A stretch of DNA of 64,000 bases from NCBI GenBank assembly GCA_033398695.1, contig CM065804.1, forward strand, positions 119,283,501 through 119,347,500, written 5' to 3'. Shown piece after piece: positions 22,701-34,204 of the stretch; position 1 is the first letter of the stretch, and every line of letters begins with the position of its first letter. This stretch comes from Orobanche coerulescens (taxonomy: Eukaryota; Streptophyta; Magnoliopsida; Lamiales; Orobanchaceae). A program made the position numbers and the translations under genes. Below the pieces are notes generated by a model. It was not told the origin of the DNA, ran no database searches, and saw nothing but the letters and a program-made list of their open reading frames with translations.

Positions 22701-25700
22701 GAAAATTGAGGCGGCCCATTTTTTTGATATTTTTTCATAATTTGTCCCTATGGATTTATAAAACTGAATACGCATTTATTTGGGTTCATCCAGACCAGAA
22801 TCGGAGCTGATACAGCTGGAACTCGGTTTTTGGATAATTCTCATAGGGGGTAGTACACGAGTTATGGAGGAAAATCGAGGTGGCTCATTTTTGGATATTT
22901 TTTCATAATTTGTCTCTATGGATTTATAAAATTAAATCCGTGTTTATTTGGGGTCATCTAAAGCCAAATCGAAGTTGATACGGCTAGAACTCGATTTTTA
23001 GATAATTCTTATATTGGTTAGTACACAGGTTATCGAGGAAAAATTAGGCGGCCCGTTTTTTGGATATTTTTTCATAATTTGTTCTTGTGGATTTATAAAA
23101 TTGAATATGCGTTTATTTGGGTTCATCCAGACCCGAATCGGAGCTCATATGGCCGAAACTGGGTTTTCGGATAATTCTAATAGGGTAGCACGAGTTATGG
23201 AGGAAAATTGAAGTGGCCTATTTTTGGGTATTTTTTCATAATTTGTCCCTATGCATTTATAAGATTGAATACGTGTTTATTTGAGGTCATCCGGAGCTGA
23301 ATCGGAGTTGATACGGGTGGAACTCAGTTTCCGGATAATTCTCATAGAGGGTAGTACACGAATTATGAAGGAAAATTAAGGCGTCCCATTTTTTGGATAT
23401 TTTTTCATAATTTGTCTCTATAGATTAATAAAATTGAATACGCGTTTATTTGGGTTCATCCGGAGCCGAATCGGAGCTAATACGGTTGGAATTGGGTTTT
23501 CAGATAATTCTCATAGGGGGTAGTACACGAGTTATGGAGGAAAATCGAAGCGGCCCATTTTTGGATATTTTTTCATAATTTGTCCCTATGTATTTATAAA
23601 ATTGAATACGCGTTTATTTGAGGTAATTCAGAGCCGAACTGGAGATGATACGGATGGAACGCGGTTATCGGATAATTCTCAAAGGGACGGGTTATGGAGG
23701 AAAATCGAGGCGGCCCTTTTATGTATATTTTTTCATAATTTGTCCCTATGGATTTATAAAATTGAATACGCGTTTATTTAAGGTCAGTCGGAGCCAAATT
23801 AGAGTTGATATGGCTGGAACTCGGTTTTTAAAAATTCTCATAGGGGGTAGTACACGAGTTATGGAGAAAAATTGAGATGACCCATTTTGGGATTTTTTTT
23901 TTCATAATTTGTCCCTAATACGCGTTTACTTCGGTTCATCCGGACCTGAATCGGAGCTGATATGGCTGGAACTCGGTTTTCGGATAATTCTCATAGGGGG
24001 TAGTACACGAGTTATGGAGGAAAATCTAGGTGGCTTATTTTCGGATATTTTTTCATTATTTGTCCCTATGGATTTATAAAATTAAATTCGCGTTTATTTG
24101 GGGTCATTTGTAGCCAAATCTAAGCTGATACGGCTAGAACTCGATTTTTAGATAATTCTCATATTGGGTAGTACAAAAGTTATGGAGGAAAATTTAGGCG
24201 GCCCGTTTGTGGATATTTTTTCATAATTTATCCTTGTGAATTTATAAAAGTGAATACGCATTTATTTGGGTTCATCCGGACCCGAATCGGAGCTGATATG
24301 GCCGGAACTGGGTTTTCGGATAATTCTCATAGGGTAGTACACGGTTATGGTGGAAAATCGAGGTGGCATATTTTTGGGTATTTTTTCGTAATTTGTCCCT
24401 ATTCATTTATAAGATTGAATACGTGTTTATTTGAGGTCATCCGGAGCCGAATCAGAGCTGATACGGCGAGAACTCAGTTTTTGGATAATTATCATAGAGG
24501 GTAGTACACCGGTTCTGGAGGAAAATTGAGGCGGCCCATTTTTTGGATATTTTTTCATAATTTGTCTCTATGGATTTATAAAACTGAATACGCGTTTATT
24601 TGGGTTCATTCGGACCTGAATCGGAGCTGATACAGCTGGAACTGGGTTTTTTGATAATTCTCATAGGGGGTAGTACACGAGTTATGGAGGAAAATCGAGG
24701 TGGCTCATTTTTGGATATTTTTTCATAATTTGTCTCTATGGATTTATAAAATTAAATCCGTGTTTATTTGGGGTCATCTAAAGCCAAATCGAAGTTGATA
24801 CGGCTAGAACTCGATTTTTAGATAATTCTCATATTAGGTTATTGAGGAAAAATTAGGCGGCCCGTTTTTTGGATATTTTTTCATAATTTGTCCTTGTGGA
24901 TTTAAAAAATTAAATATGCGTTTATTTGGGTTCATCCAGACCCGAATCGGAGCTCATATGGCCGGAACTGGGTTTTCGGATAATTCTAATAGGGTAGCAC
25001 GAGTTATGGATGAAAATTGAGGTGCCCTATTTTTGGGTATTTTTTTTCATAATTTGTCCCTATGCATTTATAAGATTGAATACGTGTTTATTTGAGGTCA
25101 TCCGGAGCCGAATCGGAGCTAATACGGCTGGAACTCAGTTTCCGGATAATTCTCATAGAGGATAGTACATGGTTTATGGAGGAAAATTAAGGCGGCCCAT
25201 TTTTTGGATATTTTTTCATAATTTGTCTCTATGGATTAATAAAATTGAATACGCGTTTATTTGGGTTCATCCGGAGCCGAATCGGAGCTAATACGGTTGG
25301 AACTGGGTTTTCAGATAATTCTCATAGGGGGTAGTACACGAGTTATGGAGGAAAATCGAAGCGGCCCATTTTTGGATATTTTTTCATAATTTGTCCCTTT
25401 GTATTTATAAAATTGAATACGCATTTATTTGAGGTAATTCGGAGCCGAACTGGAGCTGATACGGATGGAACTCAGTTTTCGGATAATTCTCAAAGGGACG
25501 GGTTATGGAGGAAAATCGAGGTGGCCCTTTTATGTATATTTTTTCATAATTTGTCCCTATGGATTTATAAAATTGAATTCGCGTTTATTTGAGGTCAGCC
25601 GGAGCCAAATTAGAGCTGATATGGCTGGAACTCGGTTTTTAAAAATTCTCATAGAGGGTTGTACACGGGTTATGGAGAAAAATTGAGATGACCCATTTTT

Positions 25701-25984
25701 GGATCTTTTTTCATAATTTGTCCCTAATACGCGTTTACTTCGGTTCATCCGGACCTGAATCGGAGCTGATACAGCTGGAACTCGGTTTTCGGATAATTCT
25801 CATAGGGGGTAGTACACGAGTTGTGGAGGAAAATCTAGGTGGCTTATTTTTGGATATTTTTTCATAATTTATCCCTATGGATTTATAAAATTAAATCCGT
25901 GTTTATTTGGGGTCATCTAAAGCCAAATCGAAGCTGATACGGCTAGAACTCGATTTTTAGATAATTCTCATATTGGGTAGTACA
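19716..25984 (+). repeat. Tandem satellite, about 38 monomers of ~165 bp with higher-order repeats
   Basis: A unit with GGATAATTCTCATA, a GTACACGAGTTATGGAGGAA block, CATAATTTGTCCCTATGG and a GCGTTTATTTGGGTTCATCC block recurs every ~165 bp. A marker variant (ACAGGTTATG) falls at 21010, 21680, 22352 and 23025, a four-monomer period of ~671 bp. From 22352 an eleven-monomer block of ~1.82 kb is repeated (22352-24174, 24175-25984). Small ORFs across the array are repeats of one frame, not genes. Confidence 0.95.
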
Positions 25985-26215
25985 TGTTCCGGGAAATCCT
26001 TCCCTTATTGGTGTCTTACCTAATACTGGTTGTAGGGGGATAGAGTTATGGAAGGTTCTAGACTCTTCCAGAGGTAGTAGGATCCTGTTTGATGTCTTAC
26101 CTTAACTAGAAATCCTATGTATGGAATGACTCTCATTGTAATGCCTATATAAAGGCCCCTCTATTCATTGTTATCAATACAATTGATTTACTGTCTTTTA
26201 CTTTCTCCTTAAACA
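25985..26215 (+). repeat. Copia-type 5' LTR (231 bp)
   Basis: It starts TGTTCCGGG, ends TTAAACA and has TATATAAA at 26146-26153. It is followed at once by CGCTATCAGCA, which resembles the primer site of Ale-type copia elements. It sits at the right edge of the satellite. No second LTR or pol of this element is visible. Confidence 0.65.
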
Positions 26216-26560
26216 CGCTATCAGCATGTAACTCGAACAAAAAAAAAAGAGAGAAAAATCGGCCAGCATCGTCGCCGCCATTGGCCGCCAGTACGGCCGC
26301 CTTTGCAGCCCGGCCAATGCTTGAACGCGCCAAAACACCGCCCGCCCGGCCAGCCCGCTACCCGGCCGCCGCCCGCCACGCGGCACGGACCACCACTCGG
26401 CCGGAAAACGCCGCCGATCCAGATTTAGCGGGAAGCCGCCCGATTGATCGATCGAACATCACCACCGGACCGCCGCCGCCGACCGCCGCTGACCACCGCG
26501 GCCGGCCAGCTCCAGCCCAGCCAAGTCCGACCCGGTTCTGAACCTCGGACCAAAACCTGA
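26216..26560 (+). other. GC-rich block after the copia LTR, unresolved
   Basis: An A-run is followed by about 300 bases very rich in CCGGCC/GCCGCC. Overlapping ORFs exist on both strands (26281-26541 plus, 26358-26567 minus), both of Ala/Pro/Arg-rich low complexity, which GC-rich DNA gives by chance. It may be the copia leader. I cannot support a gene. Confidence 0.35.
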
Positions 26561-26914
26561 ACATCAACCCGATTCGGTAATAATATTATTATTAATAATA
26601 ATAATGATAAAATTAATAATAGTAGTGTTAGTATTATGGTTGAATAAATAATAACACTATTATAATAATGACCACTTGAATATATCTGACAAAATGACTC
26701 GGGCCTAGAGATGACGAGATGAAATAATGAATTTAAAATGAGAAATGAAACGAACGAATCACATGACTTGACATGAATTATGACATAAATGAATTTACAT
26801 GATCATGAGAATGAAATGGATTAAATGATAAACTTATTTGGGCAGTAATTTAATAAAATTGAATATGTTTTCTATAATTCACAATAAATGTATATGCGAA
26901 ATCGGGGCATTACA
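26561..26914 (-). repeat. T 3' LTR remnant
   Basis: Reading the minus strand, an LTR starts TGTAATGCCCCG at 26914, right after the integrase end and polypurine tract. It runs into TAATAA-rich DNA and meets the GC-rich block; the LTR end is missing. The left border is uncertain. Confidence 0.6.
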
Positions 26915-26950
26915 ACCTACCCTCCTTTAACAAATTTTCGTCCTCAAAAA
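26915..26950 (-). other. Polypurine tract region of T
   Basis: The minus strand reads GAGGACGAAAATTTG, then TTAAAGGAGGGTAGGT, next to the LTR start. The purine-rich GGAGGGTAGG is the likely plus-strand primer. Confidence 0.7.
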
Positions 26951-26955
26951 TTAAG

Positions 26956-28410
26956 TTACGTACCTTGAAAAATGAATGTTTGATACTTAGAACGGATCTC
27001 CTCTTCACGTTCCCAAGTTGCCTCATTTGGTTCATGACGACACCATTGAACTTTCACCAATTTAACCTCTTTATTTCGTAACTGATGTACATTATGCTCC
27101 AAAACAGCTGTAGGTACCTCCTCATAAGTCAGGTTCTTGGCTACATGCAACTCTTTGAAATTGTATACGTGACCAGGATCATGTATGTACTTTCTCAGCA
27201 TGGAGACGTGAAAGACATTGTGCACTCCTGATAACTCTAACGGCAGTGCCAAACTATATGCAAGGTCACCAACACGACCCAAAATCTCAAAAGGTCCGAT
27301 ATAACGAGGATGTAGCTTTCCCTTCTTACGGAATCGTATCACTCCTTTCATCGGCGCTACTTTCAAGAACACCTTTTCTCCAATCTCAAATTGGATATCT
27401 TTTCTTCGTTTATCAGCATATGACTTCTGCCAATCCTGGGCAGTCTTAATTTTATTTCTGATTTCGGCTATCTTCTCTATAGTCTGTCTGATCAATTCTG
27501 GACCCAAAATTTTTCCTTCTCCAACCTCACTCCAATAAAGGGGCGATCGACATTTCCTTCCATACAGAGCCTCATACGGAGCCATTTGTATAGTCGCTTG
27601 GTAACTATTGTTATAAGCAAACTCTACTAAAGGCAAAATATTCTCCCAATTCTCACCAGTATCAAGAACACACGCCCTCAACAAATCTTCAAGTGTCTTG
27701 ATAGTCCGTTCAGATTGACCATCGGTTTGCGGATGATATGCAGTACTGAAATTCAACTTAGTGCCTAATGCATTCTGAAGACTCTTCCAAAATTTCGACG
27801 TAAATCGCGGATCTCTATCCGATACGATCGACACTAGAACACCATGTAGCCTCAAAATCTCCCGAATATAAATCCGTGCATATTGTTCCATACTATAAGT
27901 CATCCTCACAGGTAGAAAGTGAGATGACTTCGTCAAGCGATCTACTATCACCCAGATAGCATCGTTCTTCCTCACTGTTCGTGGCAGACCAACCACAAAA
28001 TCCATTGTGATATGCTCCCATTTCCATTCTGGGATTTCCAACGGTTGGAGTAAACCTCCTGGCCGTTGGTTTTCTGCCTTCACCTGTTGACATATCATAC
28101 ACCTCTCCACAAATACACCAATGTCCCGTTTCATTCCTCTCCATCAAAAGAACTTCTTCAGGTCGTGGTACATCTTTGTACCTCCCGGGTGAGCGGAGTA
28201 TGGTGCATTGTGAGCTTCTTCAAGAATCTGCTTCCTAAGGGATGGATCCTTATGAACACATAACCTCCCATCATAAGTCAAAACATCATCTGCGACAACG
28301 ATAAATTTCTCAATACTCCCAGCTTGTGCCCGATCTTTCATCTTGCACAAGAACTTATCACGTGGTTGAGCCTCATTAATCTTATCCCTCAAGTTTGGTT
28401 GCAAGACCAA
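26956..28410 (-). pseudogene. pol: T integrase with chromodomain, one internal TGA
   Basis: One frame holds the integrase. The N-terminal zinc-finger part lies in 28144-28410 and the core in 26956-28134. TGA (complement of 28144-28146) separates them where Trp is usual. In the core frame the catalytic residues are Asp45, Asp106 and Glu142, with 35 residues between the last two. The C-terminus has the GPFEILGRVG module and ends in a chromodomain (VKVQWCRHEPNEATWE), which marks a chromovirus, probably Tekay/Del-like. Chromodomains are known to direct insertion to heterochromatin. Confidence 0.92.
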
Positions 28411-28965
28411 ATATGATATGATTGCTTTCGAACTCTATGAAGACTCAACTACCTCATTCCTCAACTCGGAGAACTCCTTTATCAAACTCTCCTGATCGGT
28501 CAAGCAAGCTAACTCGCCTCTAGTCTTCCGACTCAAGGCATCAGCTACCACATTAGCTTTACCCAGATGGTAATGGATGGTACAATCATAGTCCTTCACC
28601 AGTTCTAACCATCACCTTTGCCTCATGTTAAGATTCTCCTGTGTGAAAAGATATTTCAAACTTTTATGGTCCGTGTATATCTCACACTTCCCTCCGTAGA
28701 GATAGTGGCGCCAAATCTTTAGCGCATGTACTACAGCAGCCAACTCCAGATCATGCGTTGGATAGTTCAACTCATGTGGTTTAAGCTGTCTCGATGCATA
28801 GGCTACTACTTTACCATGTTGCATCAAAACACAATCCAAACCCTGCTTTAAGGCATCACTATAAATAATAAAGTCTTCCGTCGGATCAGGAATCGTTAAT
28901 ACTAGTGCCGAGGTTAGTCTCCTTTTCAACTCTTGAAAACTTTCCTCGCACCTCACTCCATTCAA
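28411..28965 (-). pseudogene. pol: T RNase H, broken
   Basis: RNase H blocks are visible: [53 protein letters not shown] and, past a TGA at 28612-28614, ANVVADALSRK. The TGA fits CGA to TGA. A TAG lies near 28435. A one-base shift near 28960 separates this frame from RT. Confidence 0.88.
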
Positions 28966-29760
28966 ACCTCACGCCCTTCCTTGTTAATTGGGTCATAGGA
29001 GTGGCGAATTTAGAAAATCCTTCGATAAATCCTCTATAATAGCCAGTTAGGCCCAAAAAGCTGCGAACTTCGCTCGCATTCTTGAGTACTCCCCAACTAC
29101 TCACTGCTACAACCTTGTCGGGAGCTACCTCAATTCCTTTTGAAGTCACCACATGTCCAAGGAATCCAACTTTGTTTAACCAAAACTCACATTTCTTGAA
29201 CTTGGCATACAACTTCTCTTTACGAAGTGTCTCCAATGTAACCGTCAAATGCTCTTGGTGTTGTTCCTTGTCCTTAGAATATACAAAGATGTCATCTATG
29301 AAGACGATCACGAACTTATCCAAGTAAGGTTCGAACACCATGTTCATCAAATCCATAAAGACTGCTGGTGCATTACTCAGATCAAATGGCATCACTACAA
29401 ATTCAAAATGCCCATAATGGGTCCTGAAAGCCGTCTTGGGAATGTCACACTCCCTAATCTTCAGTTGGTGGTACCCCGACCGCAAATCGATCTTCGAAAA
29501 GGTTCCGTATCCCCTCATCTGATCGAATAGTTCCTAGATTCTCGGTAGTGGGTACTTGTTCTCCACCGTGAGTCGATTCAACTCTCTATAATCTATACAC
29601 ATCCGAAGTGACCCATCCTTCTTTCTTACAAACAGCACTGGTGCACCCCATGGTGACACACTAGGACGAACAAATCCGAGCTCCAGTAGCTCTTAAATTT
29701 GGACCTTCAATTCTTGAAGTTCCCTCGGAGCCATTCTATATGGGGCTTTGGATGTTGGGG
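28886..29760 (-). pseudogene. pol: T reverse transcriptase
   Basis: The main frame (28886-29518) has [29 protein letters not shown], the catalytic FIDDIFVYS (complement of about 29289-29303) and [20 protein letters not shown]. Upstream, 29519-29760 continues the fingers ([15 protein letters not shown]) with stops near 29538 and 29695. Chromovirus-type RT. Confidence 0.9.
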
Positions 29761-29853
29761 CCGCCCCAGGGACCAAATCAATACTAAACTCTACTTGTCG
29801 GTCGGGTGGTACTCCTGGCAAATCTTCTGGAAACACATCCAAAAATTCCCATA

Positions 29854-30288
29854 CTATAGGTACGTCTGTAGGGACACGTCATTGGTACGAGTTTCGACCA
29901 AAATCACTAAGTAACCCTGACATTTCTCCTTCCTTAGACTTCTCAGTGCCTTCATGGCTGTGATTACTCTGGGTACTGTCCTATTCTTAGTACCATAAAA
30001 GGTGATCGACTTGCCTTCAGAACACCTCAATGTCACCTTCTTCTCACGACACCTTATATCGGCATCATGTCTATCGAGCCAGTCCATACCAAGGATCACG
30101 TCAAAATCCATCAAGTAAATCAAATACAGGCTAGCGTCAAATTCTCTTCCTCGTTTGAGATTTCAAAACTCTCTCTCCATTTTATCTCAATAATTCCGTG
30201 GGTAGTACTGCTCCATCACTATTTTCTTGAACCGATACCAAGTCAATGTTGTACGCTCGGCTGCCGGCCTCAAGTGTCAGTAGCTTAT
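29854..30288 (-). pseudogene. pol: T protease remnant
   Basis: The C-terminal half of the aspartic protease remains (DVILGMDWLDRHDADIRC). The active-site D(S/T)G is not found: the upstream DNA joins directly to mid-gag near 30289. Stops occur in 30124-30200. Confidence 0.75.
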
Positions 30289-30603
30289 CTACCAGCGTCC
30301 AGCATCCTCTACCATTTGATATTGGCCGCAAAGAATTCCTTGCGCATAAGTGCACCTAATGAGCTCAAAGGTGCGCTCGAACGACATGAACCATTCGTCA
30401 ACAAAGGCTGGTCCTTCTCGATCGTTGAATGATGGTGGGGTGAAATGCCGGAACTGTTGCACAACTTGTGCCTGAGTAGGAGCTGGCACGTTATTATTGT
30501 GGTTATGCTGTCCTCCGTTATCACCACCACCAGCACCAAGGTTGACATTCTTACCACTGAGATTACCTCCACCTCGGTTAGTTGGGCGTCTACGAGTTGC
30601 CAT
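30289..30603 (-). pseudogene. gag: T gag, 5' fragment
   Basis: ATG (complement of 30601-30603) opens an Asn/Gly-rich start. The capsid start follows (FTPPSFNDREGPAFVDEWF, FERTFELIRC) and the frame stops after MVEDAGRW. The rest of capsid, the zinc knuckle and the protease start are deleted. Confidence 0.82.
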
Positions 30604-31024
30604 TATCTTAAGGCATATCATACTCAATGATCCCTCAGTACTTGCCCAACGAGAGAGACGAATAAGATGAAGAATTACATTGCATCTATGGGTTGAGAAC
30701 CAGATATTTCTAGCAATGATAATTTACGCATGTCACACATATACTTATGAATTTATAAGAAAATAATTTCATGCCCAAATACTCTATCATAAAATTCTTA
30801 TCTACAAAATAGACTGAAAATGCATATGTAATACATGAATCATGGTTGATCTGGCAAACTGCATTTATCACATAATGAATAATCATAACTTAATGTACCT
30901 TGGAGTCAACATGGAGCAGCAGAGGTGGATGATCATAATTGCTAAAAATATTTGACTACTTGCGGAAATAAAATTTCAGTTGAGAAAAAAAAACCATTTT
31001 AACGAGTCTACAGAACCGTAGACC
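30604..31024 (-). other. T leader between primer site and gag
   Basis: AT-rich, no credible ORF on either strand. I see nothing else in it. Confidence 0.5.
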
Positions 31025-31037
31025 GGCTCTGATACCA
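31025..31037 (-). other. Primer binding site of T (initiator Met type)
   Basis: The minus strand reads TGGTATCAGAGCC, a full match to the initiator-Met type, four bases from the LTR end CTACA at 31042-31046. Confidence 0.9.
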
Positions 31038-31041
31038 CTTA

Positions 31042-32690
31042 TGTAGCGACCACTTTTCTAGAAAAATAATTCTTCAAATTTTAAGAAGAATAAATAAAAT
31101 TTTTGCAGCGGAAATACATTTTAAAAAGACAAACTTAATAATCGCAAGTAATATTCTCGAGTCATCGTTAAAATAAAACATACTTTGACATGAAAATAAA
31201 ACAAATCGAACACTTGTTTGTAAAACATAGTTTGAGAGAAATAACATTAAATGAATAAATATCTAATCATGAGCTTGATCATCCCATACTCAAGCGCATG
31301 CCACATCGAGCTCCTCAATCTGAAAGGGGTAAATAGTGGGGTGAGCTTCCAACTCGCTCGGTGTGGAGAGTACGCAATATGTCTACATTAATTACTAAAT
31401 ATATTAGCAAGTATAAACAACATGACTGATAAATTCTGAAGCCCGTCGGCTAGCCCGAAGGCTTTATGCACAATTAAGTGCTTGGTGATTTGCACATTTA
31501 AGTGCTTCGATTTAGTTGCACATTTAAGTGCTTCTGACTGATTTGCACATTTAAGTGCTTCTGACTGATTTCACGTGCACATACGAGATAATATATAAAG
31601 CAATTAAAATAAACAAAAGCGTAATAATCCCCACACCTGGATAAAAATGCAGTTCTTGAACTTGAATGTGATGAGATGCTTGACTCGACAATTCTAGGCC
31701 CGTAAATTCTTGTTATTATCTACAATTAATAATAATAGAAATTATTATTATTATATGACTGAAAATTAAATTGTAAGTGAATAATAATAGTAATTAAAAA
31801 TGTCAACATGTTAAAAGCTTGGCCGAAAGGGACTGAAATTGAAGAAATTATAATTCTGATTGGGGCTAACTGAAATACTTATAAACCAGACTGGGGCAAG
31901 AATGAAGAAACTGAAAATTAGAGGCTAAAATTAGTATACCCCAAAAACTGATTTGGGGTCAATTTGAGAGGGTCTGAAACTGGGGGATTAAATTGAAGAA
32001 CCCTAAAAAGAAATTGGGTATAAAAACCCTTCTCTTAAGAAGTCAGCCGCATAACTCGCCCTTCTTCTTCTCCCTCAGTTCTTCTCTCTCTCTACTGTCA
32101 AAAGAAAATCTGAATTCTCTCTCACAGATAAATCCTCCCTCTCTCTACTGTACATCATCAGCCCAATAAGGAAGCACACACACGCACTCACATATATGTA
32201 CAGATACACACCCGACACCGCTCAGACCGCGATGGACAAAAAGAAAGGAAAGGGAACGGCGGGTTGCGGCCGGAGTAGGGCTTCTGTCCTCCAGTAACCG
32301 GCGACAGTGAAGGAGTGATGAAGGGGTATAGATTTGGGGCTGGCTCGGCGATTCGTTTTCTGGTGTTTATTTTCTGATTCTAATAACCTGGACTGAAGGT
32401 AAAAACAAAAAGGTTTGGTTCTTTGAAAATCTGGACTGGGTTTGGGGTTGAAAAAGGTGAAGAATAAGGAAGATGGTATCCTGTTACCTTCTCTATGAAG
32501 TAAGAGAATTGCAGTGGTGATTTGTAGAACACAACTCGGAGAACAATGGACAGTTGTGGCTGGGACGATTTGGCAGAAAGAACTGTCTTCCTCTGCATTT
32601 TTTTTTTGTAAATAATTTTTGTAAAGAATTTCTGTAGTAGGATTTTGTATATTTATAGGTATAGATTTTTAAGTATTTTTGTTGAATTAG
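31042..32690 (-). repeat. T 5' LTR and adjoining DNA, outer border uncertain
   Basis: The end next to the primer site is clear (minus strand GGTCGCTACA), and AAGCTCACCCCACTATTT near 31340 fits a minus-strand LTR. Further out the case is weaker: at 32016-32160 the plus strand shows TATAAAAACCC followed by a CT-rich leader, and 31650-31800 matches 26575-26720 in inverted orientation. Either part of this region is a separate plus-strand LTR or it was rearranged. No gene seen. Confidence 0.5.
31468..31590. repeat. Short tandem units GCACATTTAAGTGCTT
   Basis: Four units start at 31468 (GCACAATTAAGTGCTT), 31492, 31518 and 31544 (spacing 24, 26, 26), followed by CACGTGCAC at about 31574. Each unit has GCAC and GTGC ends around an A/T core, so it is nearly palindromic. 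Confidence 0.8.
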
Positions 32691-32696
32691 AATTTG

Positions 32697-32840
32697 TATG
32701 TACAATCTAAACATACCATCTTTCTTCTTTACGAATTGCAATGGCGCTCCCCAAGGAGATACGTTCGGTCGGATGAATCCAACCTCTAGAAATTTCTGCA
32801 ACTGAACCTTCAGTTCTTGCAGTTCCAATGGGTCATTAGA
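32697..32840 (-). pseudogene. pol: Ty3 RT fragment
   Basis: The minus strand encodes [19 protein letters not shown], then [15 protein letters not shown], the start of a Ty3 RT domain. Both sides are lost. It may derive from another chromovirus. Confidence 0.8.
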
Positions 32841-32900
32841 TCTCCATTCCAGCGATCCGAAAATGTCCGAGTCGGGTAATTTGATTTTTTTACCTTTTCT

Positions 32901-32988
32901 TTTCTCTTTCAGTTTCCATGGTTAAGGCCACATCCGGGAGGAGGGAGACCCCTGCCCAGCGGGTTGAGAGATTGGCCGCCGAAGCTGC
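32901..32988 (+). pseudogene. Start of an env-like or gag-like ORF behind a splice-acceptor-like site
   Basis: A pyrimidine-rich stretch ending in TTTCAG (32912) precedes ATG 32918, which opens a basic, Ala/Glu-rich start ([20 protein letters not shown]). After about 24 codons it joins the L LTR at GAAGAAACC. The arrangement resembles the env-like starts of A1 and A2, but the protein cannot be assigned. Confidence 0.4.
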
Positions 32989-34204
32989 CGAAGAAACCAA
33001 CAAAAACAACATCAAAGACCCAAATTGAAGGAAGACATTAGCCAACATATCTCTTTGAAGATAAACAACACAATTCGAAACCATTCGAATCATATCAATA
33101 CCCGAATATCAATAATAACATCAACATGACTCGGTAACCAATTTCATAATCATACTTGTTAACTCATATACAGGACGATTATCAACTCAAGGACATCATA
33201 TACAATCTAAAACGAAATCCCAAAGTAAAGAGTAATTACCTCTTTGAAGGAATGGATTGATTTCCAAGGTTGAATCCATTCTCACTCACTTCTAAGCTTG
33301 ATATTGTTATGGATGATCAACTCCACCATAATCCAGTGTTTGGAACTTCAAACATCTCTCTAAGAACTCTCTCTATCGGTTCACATGAAGAAATGGATGG
33401 AAATGACGAATAATGCCCAATTGCACATATATATACACTGTACATTATTAACGTACGCTAACATCTTCATTTAACGTACGTTACACACTTAGCGTGTGCT
33501 AACTGTATTTGTTAGCGTGCGCTATCACAGTCCAGATGCTACTGCCTTACTTCATATAATGATTTACGTACGCAATTCCCATGTAATAGCGTATGTAATT
33601 GCCTCTATTTAGCGTACGCTAGTGTCCGATCATAGCGTGCGCTACTCATAGTTGACTCGTTTGTCTGTTTGCTCCGAAAATGGGTCCACACGCCGACAGA
33701 TCTGACAAGGATAAGATTCCCTTTGGACCGATCTGATGTTAGCGTGCGCTAACAATATGCATTAGCGTGCGCTAATCCTTCACAACAAACATCCATTGAC
33801 TTCGTCGGCACATGCGCCGAAAGTGGCCGGGTCCACACATAGATTCCTTCTGATCTGGTCTGCACTAGCATACGCTATCATTTGCCTTTAGCGTGCGCTA
33901 ACCCTGCACGATAGCGTGCGCTATGCTTGTATATTAGCCTGCGCTAATAAGGCTATACTTAGCCATTTTCAGCTATTCTTGTCCAACGTCTCAACATACT
34001 AGATACGAACATACGGCGTACTCAATACGTATACTCAACACATTATATCCTCAAATGCAATTGTCGACCAAATACGACAATTATACCAATACTGGCATCT
34101 GAGTCCTTCATTTATTTTATCCATATTGTACAGATTCCACATTGTACAATATAACTCGGATAAAATAATATTAAACAACAGTAGTAGAAATTCTGGATAT
34201 TACA
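32988..34204 (-). repeat. L 3' LTR remnant
   Basis: Colinear with about 38929-40123. Minus-strand start TGTAATATCC at 34204. The part matching 36684-38928 is missing. It contains the palindrome array 33449-33948; a TATATATA at about 33427-33436 lies just downstream on the minus strand. Confidence 0.85.
33449..33948 (-). promoter_or_regulatory. Array of ~14 palindromes TTAGCGTGCGCTAA/TTACGTACGTAA type in the L 3' LTR
   Basis: About 14 units of 12-16 bp lie in 500 bp, for example near 33449, 33468, 33511, 33611, 33735, 33760, 33877 and 33933. All are variants of TTAGCG-T(A/G)-CGCTAA. Some have CpG to TpG or CpA changes while the A/T arms remain. The minus-strand TATA lies just downstream. Confidence 0.85.

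Noticed and set aside
19716..25984. Several ORFs of 60-99 codons across the satellite
   Set aside because: They are the same stretch of each monomer read in one frame (for example the block around FIRTRIGADMAGTGFSDN). No start context or domain.
26281..26541. Ala/Pro/Arg-rich ORF as a host gene
   Set aside because: GC-rich low complexity with an equally long ORF on the opposite strand. No recognisable domain.
33449..33948. CRISPR-like array of repeats and spacers
   Set aside because: Units are variable palindromes with irregular spacing inside an LTR of a plant retrotransposon. No cas genes are present and the genome is eukaryotic.
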